Part shown: piece by piece, positions 18,401-25,528 of the stretch
How the letters are laid out: every line of letters starts with the position of its first letter
Position numbering within the stretch: position 1 is the stretch's first letter
Origin: Sva-07 sp963716235
GTDB taxonomy: Bacteria > Actinomycetota > Acidimicrobiia > Acidimicrobiales > Ilumatobacteraceae
DNA: 64,000 nt
Direction of reading: 5' to 3'
NCBI GenBank assembly: GCA_963716235.1
Contig: CAVQTE010000031.1
Span: 1 to 64,000, forward strand
Translations under genes and position numbers: made by a program
Notes under the pieces: model-generated
What the model was told of the DNA's origin: nothing
Seen by the model: only the letters and a program-made list of their open reading frames with translations
The model's database searches: none

Positions 18401-18917
18401 CTACGGAACGAGCATCGGGCGCGCCGTCCACGGCGTGCTGCAGTTCTGTGATCTCGCGACGGGATCCGACATCGACAACCTCGCCAGGTCGCAGTGTGCG
18501 GCCGAGGGCGTCATCGGGCTCGAGCACCGCGTGGCGTCACTCGCCCGCTCCACGCTCGCCACGCCCGTCGTGCGTCAGGTCGTCGACGGCGCCGAACACT
18601 GGCGTGAGCTGTTCGTCGCGGCACCCGTCGGCGACCGCGTCCTCGAGGGGTACGTCGACCTGCTGGTTCGCACTGCGGACGGCCTCGTCATCGTCGACTA
18701 CAAGACCGACCAGTGGTCCGGGCCGGTGCAGACCACCGCCCGGGTCGGTCGATACCGGCTGCAACTCGCGGCCTACGGCGCGGCGCTCGGCGCGGTGTTG
18801 GGCGAACCGGTCGTCGGTGGCATCCTCGTGCGCTGCGTCGCCGACGGGGGCGCCGAACAGATCGTCATCACCGGCTGGGACGAGGCGATTGCCGAGGTCC
18901 GTGCCGCAGTGGTCTGA
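15492..18917 (+). CDS. AddA-like UvrD-family helicase-nuclease
   Basis: A 1141-residue ATP-dependent DNA helicase fused to a nuclease. Motif I EAGAGAGKTS is near residue 33 and Ia AAITFTEKAAAELR follows. Motif II LLDEFQDTDPIQ is near 374, III GDPKQSIYRFRRADI near 427, V TIHAAKGLEFP near 769 and VI RRLLYVACTRASDHL near 832. The C-terminal PD-(D/E)XK domain includes GRAVHGVLQF and LEGYVDLLV...IVDYKTD near 1050-1073. All catalytic motifs appear intact. It is co-translated with the AddB-like gene (4-nt overlap), so the two form one end-resection complex for recombinational repair. Confidence 0.92.
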   Translation: MSGSDGSISPAPPPDEASRVRIRTDLDTTLFVEAGAGAGKTSSLVARIVSLVRAGVPITGIAAITFTEKAAAELRSRTRLSLEHDPTPQARAALDRLDHAPIGTLHSFARRMLFDFPIDAGLPPGFSVLDELESGLAFEERWDDLLDRLLDEPDPPGGMIDGGRAFVELCEFDGFGISKGARRMADDFRANWDLVDDRVDLADPGPLQLDIAPLLALGAAIGSTPVPPDDTQAETTRDIAALIDDLASTDSLRTRLELIVELDRRFGHWGDGRRWPGAKGKWTKAFGAGGASDLEALQGLEIELGRVARELLEAVRRHRRLLLGAVIGRFVLDAAARRTEAGLLEFHDLLVLARRLLTDRPHLRRLLHERYQRVLLDEFQDTDPIQLEIAVRLTADPDDADQATTDGAGAPAWRRLQPIPGRLFIVGDPKQSIYRFRRADIAQYLRAGDQVGADRVTLSANFRSTQAVIDFANDVFGRLIVFEADAQPAFQPLDACRTAVALGHGTVSVLGADRHDDLTPNSRNGDLGAADALRLREAADVAAAVSTALAEGWPVHDDALGALRPCRPGDICILLPTRISLPALETELRSAQLSYRAENSSVVYATAEIRHVMMVLRAADDPTDELTMVEALRSPLYGCSDVELWEWKRQGGSWNPWASAPAGLDAHPVAASIAHVRSVAERIGWASPADLLASIVDDRRVLDLALAGPDGRDVWRRVRYVIEQARAWADAGGHGVRRYLQWAKLQASESRVADTILPENDHDAVRVMTIHAAKGLEFPITIVAGLTTRPRRATTNGVVWANDTWMLTGRGDDGVFDAHQPIDEQMGDAERRRLLYVACTRASDHLVVSLHRGAPTKANEHYDDWGPLTSAELLFAAGADDPSSGARATAFAPAPFVSAAPTSVDLEWSDPAIWAAERNTVLRRASRRTGIAATRLSEELATIGDRDAVDDPGLDKRPVNVETPPWQRGRYGTSIGRAVHGVLQFCDLATGSDIDNLARSQCAAEGVIGLEHRVASLARSTLATPVVRQVVDGAEHWRELFVAAPVGDRVLEGYVDLLVRTADGLVIVDYKTDQWSGPVQTTARVGRYRLQLAAYGAALGAVLGEPVVGGILVRCVADGGAEQIVITGWDEAIAEVRAAVV

Positions 18918-18956
18918 CCGGGCGATCTGACGCCGGTGATCGAAGACCGGTGATCG

Positions 18957-20233
18957 TCAGAAACGCCCGAGGAACCAGTCTCTGGCGTGCCCGGCGGCGG
19001 CCTCCAGCGTGCCCGGTTCCTCGAAGAGATGCGTGGCCCCCGGTACCACCACCAGCTCACTCTCGCAGCGCAATTGCCGGCGCGCCTGTTCGTTCAGCTC
19101 CAGCACCTGGCCGTCGCGCCCACCGACGATCAGCAGCGTCGGGGCTCGCACCGCGCCGAGAAGCGGGCCTGCCAGGTCAGGTCGCCCACCGCGCGACACC
19201 ACCGCAGCAACCTTCGTCTCCGGGTCGGCAGCTGCGTACAGGGCGGCGGCGGCACCCGTGCTCGCACCGAAGAAGCCGACAGGTAGCTCGCCGATGTCGG
19301 CCTCTCCGACGACCGCACGGGTGACCTCCACGAGCCGACGTCCGAGCAGTTCGATGTCGAACACGTTGGCGCGGTCAGCCTCCTCCGCGGGTGTGAGCAG
19401 GTCGAACAGCAGCGTGGCCAACCCTGCCTCGTTGAGCACCGACGCGACGTAGCGGTTGCGAGGACTGTGACGGCTGCTCCCGCTGCCGTGCGCGAAGACC
19501 ACGATGCCCGTGGCGTCGGCCGGCACCGTGAGGTGCCCACCGAGCACGGCACTACCGACATCGATGCGCACCTCCTCGTCACGGGGTCCGGGATGACGCG
19601 TGGAAGCGTCGGCTCGGTCCAGGCACGCGGTGACCTCGCGGTCGGTCGTCTGGGAGAAGTCGCGATAGAACTGGCCGACACCGGCGAAGTCGGACGGTGT
19701 GTCCAGGGCAATGAATTCGTCGGCCTCGCCGGCCAGTCGCAACGTCCAATCGGCCGGAGCGACCGGTACTGCGAGCACCACCGCGTGGCTCCCTCCGCTC
19801 TGGCCACCTGACAGGCCGCCTTGGCCGTCGAGCCCGTCGCCACCCCGTCGTCGACGACCACCACGGTGCGGCCGTCGAGCCGAACGCGGGCACGCCCCCG
19901 TCGATACAACTCGCTGCGCCGCTGCAACTCCACGCGCTCGCGAGCCTCGACCTCGGCGACTTCCCTGTCGTCGACGCCGACCATCCGGACGATGTCGGTG
20001 TTGATGACACGCACACCGTCCTCACCGATCGCTCCCATGCCCAGTTCGGGCTGGAACGGAACGCCAAGCTTCCGCACGAGGATCACGTCGAGCGGTGCCC
20101 CGAGTTCGCGTGCCACTTCGGCCGCCACCGGGACGCCGCCTCGGGGCAGACCGACGACGACGGTGTCGGGGCCACGAAGGTGCCCCACGCGAGCGGCGAG
20201 CCGCTTGCCTGCGTCGATTCTGTTGCTGAACAT
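18957..20233 (-). CDS. Phosphoribosyltransferase-dienelactone hydrolase fusion, one frameshift
   Basis: A two-domain protein. Residues 1 to about 210 form a type I phosphoribosyltransferase (VVVGLPRGGVPVAAEVA; PRPP loop VVVVDDGVATGSTAKAA). The C-terminal 200 residues are an alpha/beta hydrolase (VVFAHGSGSSRHSPRN oxyanion region, FGASTGAAAALYAA with the nucleophilic Ser, ILIVGGRDGQVL-like Asp strand, GATHLF His). The two parts are in different frames around 19785, where restoring one G would give ATRVVLAVPVAP. The same fusion is known in mycobacteria, so the break is probably an error. The start is ATG 20233 with GGGGGAAAC upstream. It is divergent from hsp20, suggesting a stress role. Confidence 0.85.
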
Positions 20234-20417
20234 GTTTCCCCCTCTCGGCGAGTGCTCTGACTCCAGTCGATCAGCCCGGCGACGTCTGCAACAGGGACAT
20301 CCGACCATTTCGACGAACTGTTGACTTTGCGCCCTGGTGATCCTCACGGTCACGTGCGCTCGATCGATTCGGAGACACCTCTCCATCCACATGACGACGA
20401 AATCGAAAGGAGTTGCC

Positions 20418-20927
20418 ATGACCAAGCACATCACCAAGCCGGCCGCAGAGGTCGACGTCGCCGAACGCTCGCCCTCGGTGTGGGGGCGTCCTTTCGGACA
20501 GATCGACTTCGACGAGTGGTTCGACCGCTGGCCGGAGATGTTCGCGCGCCGTTGGCCCGAGTCACTCCGTGGGTTCCCGGGGGCGGACACCCCGTTCAAG
20601 CTCGAGGAATTCACCGAGGACGATGGGACCTTCGTGCTGCGCGCCGAACTTCCGGGCATCGACCCGGACGAGAATCTGGAGATCACCGTCGAGGACGGTC
20701 TGCTCAAGATCAGTGCCGAGCGCGAAGAGCGCGCCGAGGAGCGAGACAACGGAAAGTACCGCAGCGAATTCCGCTACGGATCCCTCACCCGGAGTGTCCG
20801 CCTTCCCGACGGCGCCGATGAGGAGGCGATCACGGCAACGTTCAAGGCCGGGATCCTCGAGGTACGGGTGCCACACAACGGTGAGCTTCCGCCGGTCAAG
20901 ACCATCTCGGTCACGACCGACGGCTGA
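20418..20927 (+). CDS. Hsp20/alpha-crystallin small heat-shock protein
   Basis: A 169-residue ATP-independent chaperone that binds unfolding proteins. A short variable N-terminus with aromatic residues (DFDEWFDRWPEMF) precedes the alpha-crystallin domain, which runs from TPFKLEEFTEDDGTFVLRAE through GIDPDENLEITVEDGLLKIS to FKAGILEVRVPH. The last segment contains the I-x-V-like GILEV core. AAAGGAG lies 8 nt before the ATG. It is divergent from the phosphoribosyltransferase-hydrolase gene. Confidence 0.93.
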   Translation: MTKHITKPAAEVDVAERSPSVWGRPFGQIDFDEWFDRWPEMFARRWPESLRGFPGADTPFKLEEFTEDDGTFVLRAELPGIDPDENLEITVEDGLLKISAEREERAEERDNGKYRSEFRYGSLTRSVRLPDGADEEAITATFKAGILEVRVPHNGELPPVKTISVTTDG

Positions 20928-20941
20928 CACCTACGTGACGT

Positions 20942-21715
20942 TCAGGGTGCGTCGGTTGCGTCGACGAGCGGTACCGGTTCGTCGACGGAGCGGTGGGTTC
21001 TGACCCGGACCACCCGATGGTCATCAACCGGTGTCACTGCCGCGCGCCCGAGCTGCCAGACGCCGGTCACGGCCAGACGACCGAACGTCTTCAGCACCAC
21101 GAGCGCCACCAGCGCCGCGAAGACGAGCGCGGTCGGAACCGCCAACGTGGCGAGCAACAAGCGCCGATCGTCGGTCAGCAGGCTCAACACGCCTGAATCG
21201 ATGGTCGTTCCGTCGAGGTTGACCGTCCGCACCGGATCATCGAGACGCGGACAGCTCACGGCGAGGTCGTCGACGCCGATCACGTCGTTGCCACCGAACG
21301 TGGGCTCGGCCGGCCGAACGGTCGACGACAACACGCCGTAGACGGGGTCGGACCCCGCGCCGACGAGGTACTGCTCGCCCTTCACCAGGAACCGGTAGTC
21401 GTCGCCGTAGCGGACGTCGATCAACCCATTGACTTCCCACGGCGCCGCCGAGCCCGCCCGGAGCTGATCGATGCGGAACCGGACGACTTGGGTGACGTCG
21501 TCCTTGCCGATCATGGTGCCGACGAAGGCCACTGCAGCGGGATCCGGCAGCGGGCAACCGATCGGAATCGGGATCAGCCCCAGGTCGCTGCCCACAGGGA
21601 GCGGCTCGGGCGGCGCTGCGTTCGCTGTGGCGGCCGTGAGGCCGACGCTCGTGGCGCCGACGACCGTGGCGCACATCAGGCCGAGCAGGCCGAGGCGAAC
21701 GATCCGAGAAGCCAC
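20942..21715 (-). CDS. Secreted/membrane protein of unknown function
   Basis: A 257-residue protein with a signal peptide (LGLLGLMCATVVGATSVGL, cleavage probably after ANA-A). An extracytoplasmic domain of about 150 residues contains three cysteines (IGCPLPDP, SCPRLDD). One C-terminal membrane helix (LLLATLAVPTALVFAALVALVV) and a basic cytosolic tail follow. Segments such as LVKGEQYLVGAGSDPVYGVL recall actinobacterial wall-anchored proteins, but I recognise no named family. It ends 15 bp from hsp20 in convergent orientation. Confidence 0.65.
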   Translation of the reverse strand: MASRIVRLGLLGLMCATVVGATSVGLTAATANAAPPEPLPVGSDLGLIPIPIGCPLPDPAAVAFVGTMIGKDDVTQVVRFRIDQLRAGSAAPWEVNGLIDVRYGDDYRFLVKGEQYLVGAGSDPVYGVLSSTVRPAEPTFGGNDVIGVDDLAVSCPRLDDPVRTVNLDGTTIDSGVLSLLTDDRRLLLATLAVPTALVFAALVALVVLKTFGRLAVTGVWQLGRAAVTPVDDHRVVRVRTHRSVDEPVPLVDATDAP

Positions 21716-21779
21716 CGGATCAGGCTAACGAACGCTGCGAGCGGGTGAGCGGCAGCCGATCACGTGGTGTTGGAGCGAT

Positions 21780-22577
21780 TCAGCGGCCTTCGAAGACCGG
21801 GTCGCGCTTCTCCATGAACGCCTTGATGGCCTCGACAGTGTCCTTGGTGCCGAAGTTGACCGTCTGCGACAGCCCCTCGTCGTCGAGCGCCTCCTCCATC
21901 GTGACAGCGAGCGAATTGTTGAGCAGGCGCTTCGACATCGCGAGAGCGATCGGGGGGCCGCCGGCGAGACGGGCGGCCCAGTCGTCGACGAACGCGTCGA
22001 TTTCATCGTCGGGGAGCACCCGATTGACGAGCCCCATCGCCTCAGCGCGCGGCGCGTCGATGATCTCGGCCAGCAATGCCAATTCCTTGGCGCGGTGCAT
22101 CCCGACGAGTCGGGGCAGCAGCCACGAACCGCCGAAGTCGAGGCTGAGACCGCGCTTCGCGAAGATCTCGGAGAACCGCGCGTTCTCGGAGGCGACGATG
22201 AGGTCACACGACAGCGCCAGGTTGAGGCCGGCACCGACGGCCACACCGCGCACCTTCGCTACGGTTGGCTGAGGGATCCGGTGAAGGGCCAGACACACGT
22301 CGGAGATGTGGCGCATCGCCGAGAGCTGATGCGGTGGCGCCTCGCCCGAGGCTCCCTGCCACAAGTCGGCGCCCGAGCAGAAGTTGCCGCCGGCGCCGGT
22401 GATGACGACCGCACGGTCAGCCGAGTTCGACGCGATGGCACGGAACTCCGCCAGCAGTTCGTTCCACATCGCACCGTCGGCGGCGTTCTTCTTTTCCGGG
22501 CGCCGCAGCGTGATCGTGACCACCCCTTCGGCTCGATCGACGGTGATGGATTCGAGTTCGCGGGTGTCGGAGGCCAT
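21780..22577 (-). CDS. Enoyl-CoA hydratase/isomerase family protein
   Basis: A 265-residue crotonase-fold enzyme acting on acyl-CoA thioesters. TITLRRPEKKNAADGAMWNEL is the standard start. VVITGAGGNFCSGADLWQ forms the CoA and oxyanion loop. AKVRGVAVGAGLNLALSCDLIVA is the core with the second oxyanion residue, and GLSLDFGGSWLLPRLVG places the catalytic acidic region. The exact reaction (hydratase, isomerase or other) is not fixed by sequence. The ending MEKRDPVFEGR is typical. Confidence 0.9.
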   Translation of the reverse strand: MASDTRELESITVDRAEGVVTITLRRPEKKNAADGAMWNELLAEFRAIASNSADRAVVITGAGGNFCSGADLWQGASGEAPPHQLSAMRHISDVCLALHRIPQPTVAKVRGVAVGAGLNLALSCDLIVASENARFSEIFAKRGLSLDFGGSWLLPRLVGMHRAKELALLAEIIDAPRAEAMGLVNRVLPDDEIDAFVDDWAARLAGGPPIALAMSKRLLNNSLAVTMEEALDDEGLSQTVNFGTKDTVEAIKAFMEKRDPVFEGR

Positions 22578-22600
22578 GTCGGCCGACGATACTGACTGGC

Positions 22601-22711
22601 GTGGGATACAACCCGTACCGGAAGTTCAAGGCGAAGCCGGCCGATTACGTCCTCGTGGCCGCTGCCCTCCTCGTGTCCCTCGCGCTCCTGATCTGGGCCG
22701 TCGCCGGCTGA
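22601..22711 (+). CDS. 36-residue single-span membrane protein
   Basis: A tiny ORF starting at GTG 22601: VGYNPYRKFKAKPADY then one hydrophobic helix (VLVAAALLVSLALLIWAVAG) to the end. The positively charged N-terminus followed by one helix predicts an N-in membrane miniprotein. It lies alone on the plus strand, divergent from the enoyl-CoA hydratase (23 bp between starts). Similar NPYR-x-H/K-type small proteins occur next to other actinobacterial housekeeping genes as far as I recall. Function unknown. Confidence 0.6.
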   Translation: MGYNPYRKFKAKPADYVLVAAALLVSLALLIWAVAG

Positions 22712-22742
22712 TGTACACGGTGTGTCAGACACATCGTGAACG

Positions 22743-23111
22743 TCAGAAGGCGTCGGTGATGAGGTCGAGGATGGTTCCGGTGATGGCGACCACGTCGAAG
22801 CGCACCGAGTCGGCGTGCATGTCGTGGGCGCGCAGCCACTCGACGGCGAGTTGACGGATTCGGCGCTGCTTGGCGACAGTCACCGCCGATGCGGCGGGGC
22901 CGAAGTCTGCGGTGCGGCGGGCCTTCACCTCGCTGAACACGATCGTGCGCCCGATGCGGACGATCAAGTCGAGTTCGCCCGTCGGTGACCGCCAATTTCG
23001 GTCGAGCACGTCGTAGCCCAGGCGGCGGTAGTGGCGGGCAGCGAGATCCTCACCCCACTGCCCACGGGCGCGGTTCGAGAGGTCGGGTATGGATGAGTTG
23101 CGGGCGGTCAT
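22743..23111 (-). CDS. YraN/UPF0102 family endonuclease-like protein
   Basis: A 122-residue protein with a restriction-endonuclease-like fold. RGQWGEDLAARHYRRLGYDVLDRNW is the family start, GELDLIVRIGRTIVFSEVKAR carries the E-L-D...E-V-K catalytic set, and QRRIRQLAVEWLR follows. Its position downstream of rplS/trmD in the ribosomal block is the usual one. Biological role is not settled. Confidence 0.9.
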   Translation of the reverse strand: MTARNSSIPDLSNRARGQWGEDLAARHYRRLGYDVLDRNWRSPTGELDLIVRIGRTIVFSEVKARRTADFGPAASAVTVAKQRRIRQLAVEWLRAHDMHADSVRFDVVAITGTILDLITDAF

Positions 23112-23193
23112 GGCAGCCTCCGTCGTCGTGATGGGAGGGGCCGATGCCCGATGTGGGACGCCAGAAGCGCTGGCGTCGATCAGAGCCGAAGGC

Positions 23194-23541
23194 TCAGAAG
23201 TCGCGCTTCTCGCGGATCTTGGCGGCCTTGCCCTTGCGATCGCGCAGGTAGTACAGCTTCGCCCGGCGAACGTCGCCACGCTTCATCACTTCGATCTTCT
23301 GCACGGTCGGGGTGTGCAGCGGAAAGGTGCGCTCGACACCCACGCCGTAGCTGAGCTTGCGGACCGTGTAGGTTTCCTGCAGCCCACCACCCTGACGGCC
23401 GATCACGTCGCCCTGGAACACCTGGATGCGCTCCTTGCCACCTTCGACGACACGTACGTGCACCTTGAGTTCGTCACCCGCCTGGAAGTCCGGGATGTCG
23501 TCGCGGAGCGAATCGTTGTCGATGAGGTCAGTGGCTTTCAT
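23194..23541 (-). CDS. rplS: 50S ribosomal protein L19
   Basis: A 115-residue protein at the 30S-50S interface. FQAGDELKVHVRVVEGGKERIQVFQGDVI and TYTVRKLSYGVGVERTFPLH are diagnostic, and the ending RRAKLYYLRDRKGKAAKIRE is complete. It is part of the rpsP-KH-rimM-trmD-rplS order conserved across bacteria; 96 bp separate it from trmD. Confidence 0.97.
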   Translation of the reverse strand: MKATDLIDNDSLRDDIPDFQAGDELKVHVRVVEGGKERIQVFQGDVIGRQGGGLQETYTVRKLSYGVGVERTFPLHTPTVQKIEVMKRGDVRRAKLYYLRDRKGKAAKIREKRDF

Positions 23542-23637
23542 GGCGTCTACCTGCGTTGTCGAGGCCGCGAGTTGTGCTGCGGGCCGGATGGCCGATGCGA
23601 ATTCTGTGTGCACGCACACTCGCGCCGTAGGGGCCCG

Positions 23638-24381
23638 TCAATGATACGGGACCGCGGGGAACTCTTCCAACAGTCGCGCGTCATCTGTTGAGAGTCCGCC
23701 GAGCCGCTCGATCAGGTCGGGGCGGTCACGCAGCGTGCGATGCAGCCGCTGCGCCCGTCGCCACCGCTCGATGCGGGCGTGGTCGCCGCTGCGCAGAACG
23801 TCGGGAACCTCCCAGCCGCGGAACTCGGCAGGCCGCGTGTACTGCGGCTCCTCGAGCAGGCCCGACTCGCCGAAACTCTCGGTCACGGGACTCGCTGCGT
23901 TACCCATCGCCCCGTCGAGAAGCCTCGTGACGGCCTCGATGATCAGGCACGCAGCAACCTCTCCCCCACTGAGCACGACGTCGCCGACGCTGATCTCGCC
24001 GTCGACGAGATGCTCACGGACCCGGTGGTCGACACCCTCGTAGCGCCCGCACAGCAGGCTGAACCCCTCCGTCACCGCCAACTCGTCGGCCAGTGCCTGA
24101 TCGAACCGACGCCCGCCCGGGCCGAGCAGGAACAACGGCCGGGGTGGGCCGACTGCTTCGACGGCCTCGAAGATCGGCTGCGCCCGCATCACCATGCCTG
24201 CACCACCGCCGAACGGCGCATCGTCCACGGTGCGATGCACGTCGGTCGTCTGCTCGCGGATGTCATGGCATCGCAGATCGAGCAGGCCGGTCCCGCGGGC
24301 TCTCCCCAGCAGGCTCTCGGCACAGAAGGCGTCGACGAGCGAGGGGAACAGTGAGAAGACGTCGACCCGCAGCGCGGTCAT
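23638..24381 (-). CDS. trmD: tRNA (guanine37-N1)-methyltransferase
   Basis: A 247-residue SPOUT methyltransferase making m1G37, which prevents frameshifting. RVDVFSLFPSLVDAF starts it and DDAPFGGGAGMVMRAQPI is conserved. CGRYEGVDHRVREHLVDGEISVGD and VVLSGGEVAACLIIEAV form the trefoil knot binding SAM, with TRPAEFRGWEVPDVLRSGDHA further on. The start overlaps the rimM stop (ATGA). Confidence 0.97.
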   Translation of the reverse strand: MTALRVDVFSLFPSLVDAFCAESLLGRARGTGLLDLRCHDIREQTTDVHRTVDDAPFGGGAGMVMRAQPIFEAVEAVGPPRPLFLLGPGGRRFDQALADELAVTEGFSLLCGRYEGVDHRVREHLVDGEISVGDVVLSGGEVAACLIIEAVTRLLDGAMGNAASPVTESFGESGLLEEPQYTRPAEFRGWEVPDVLRSGDHARIERWRRAQRLHRTLRDRPDLIERLGGLSTDDARLLEEFPAVPYH

Positions 24382-24902
24382 GATCCGTCGAGGTCGAAGA
24401 GACCCTCGGGGGTGTCGACCACGATCACACGATCGGCATTCGACACGACGAAGTTCGACGGAACGAGCGCGCCCGAGTCGAGCTCGAGGAGATCGGCCGC
24501 CGGGTTCGCGATCACCGACACGCAGGTGCCGTGCTCGGTGCCGTCGACCTCCACCACACGTCGACCGATCAGTTCGTGCACCCAGAGGGCGTCGGGATCG
24601 TGGAGAGGATGGCCGTGCAGCACCTGGTTCGCGTAGCCCTCGGCGGCCGTGCGATCAGAGATCTGGGCGAACTTGACGACCCGGCGCCCGTTGGACGCCA
24701 CCCGTGACGACTCCACCACGAGGATGACGTCTCCGGCGATCAGCTCGGCGCCTGGCGCGACGCGGACGTCGGAGTCGGAGATCAGCTGCACGAACACCTC
24801 GCCTCGTAACCCGTGGGCACGGCGGATGTGACCGACTTCGAGCAGGTCGTCGTCGGACAAAACGACTTCAGTCGTCGAGGAACTCGATGTCGATTTCGAC
24901 AT
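24378..24902 (-). CDS. rimM: Ribosome maturation factor RimM
   Basis: A 30S-maturation factor binding S19. LLEVGHIRRAHGLRGEVFV is the N-terminal RimM motif, followed by the PRC-barrel C-terminus (DALWVHELIGRRVVEVDG, LLELDSGALVPSNFV). I take ATG 24902, giving 174 residues with a Ser/Thr-rich leader that overlaps the KH gene by 35 nt. TTG at 24860, just past the KH stop, is an alternative. Neither has a strong ribosome-binding site. Confidence 0.92.
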   Translation of the reverse strand: MSKSTSSSSTTEVVLSDDDLLEVGHIRRAHGLRGEVFVQLISDSDVRVAPGAELIAGDVILVVESSRVASNGRRVVKFAQISDRTAAEGYANQVLHGHPLHDPDALWVHELIGRRVVEVDGTEHGTCVSVIANPAADLLELDSGALVPSNFVVSNADRVIVVDTPEGLFDLDGS

Positions 24903-25161
24903 CGTCTTTGCTGGCAGCGGCGCGAACGACAGTGCGGATGCTCGACGCGGTGCGGCCACGGCGGCCGATCACGCGGCCGAGGTCGCCTTCGCCGACGCGT
25001 ACGTTCAGCGTGGGGCGCCGGCCCGAGTCGTCGACCTCGACGGTGACCTCATCGGGAGCATCGACGATCGACTTCACGATGTGCAACAGCACGGCAACAG
25101 CGGTGGGGGCGATCTCGTCGCTGTCCGCCGTCTCGATCGGGTCGGTGTCGACGTCGCTCAC
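24868..25161 (-). CDS. khpA: KH-domain RNA-binding protein KhpA-like
   Basis: A 97-residue protein with a single KH fold. The acidic leader (VSDVDTDPIETADSDE) is followed by LLHIVKSIVDAPDEVTVEV and the RNA-binding GRVIGRRGRTASSIRT loop (G-x-x-G). GTG 25161 overlaps the rpsP stop (GTGA). KhpA proteins bind many transcripts and affect cell division in other bacteria; here only genomic context supports that. Confidence 0.92.
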   Translation of the reverse strand: MSDVDTDPIETADSDEIAPTAVAVLLHIVKSIVDAPDEVTVEVDDSGRRPTLNVRVGEGDLGRVIGRRGRTASSIRTVVRAAASKDDVEIDIEFLDD

Positions 25162-25430
25162 TTCGACGCCTTGGCGGCCTCGAACTGCTCCATCGCGCCG
25201 GAAATCTTCAGGAGCTTGGCAACGCGCTCGGTCGGCTGCGCGCCCTCGCCGAGCCACTTGACGGCCTTGTCGTTGTCGACGGTCAGCACCGACGGGTCCT
25301 GACGCGGGTCGTAATGACCGAGAATCTCGATGAAGCGCCCGTCACGGGGCGAGCGCGAGTCCGCGACGACGATGCGGTACTGCGGTTGCTTCTTCTTGCC
25401 GATGCGGGTGAGCCGCAGCTTGACTGCCAT
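25158..25430 (-). CDS. rpsP: 30S ribosomal protein S16
   Basis: A 90-residue protein. MAVKLRLTRIGKKKQPQYRIVV and DSRSPRDGRFIEILGHYDP are diagnostic and the length is normal. It heads the KH-rimM-trmD-rplS group, 98 bp downstream of ffh. Confidence 0.98.
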   Translation of the reverse strand: MAVKLRLTRIGKKKQPQYRIVVADSRSPRDGRFIEILGHYDPRQDPSVLTVDNDKAVKWLGEGAQPTERVAKLLKISGAMEQFEAAKASK

Positions 25431-25528
25431 CTGAAATCGCTACTCCTGGGTGCAAATGAGAACGTCGCAAGGCTAGCGGCGCCAGCCGAGATCCCCTCGC
25501 CGCGTCGCCGTCGTGCTGGGACGGTTGC

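Noticed and set aside
20260..20417. HspR/HAIR or CIRCE operator upstream of hsp20
   Set aside because: I looked for CTTGAGT-N7-ACTCAAG and TTAGCACTC-type sites and saw none.
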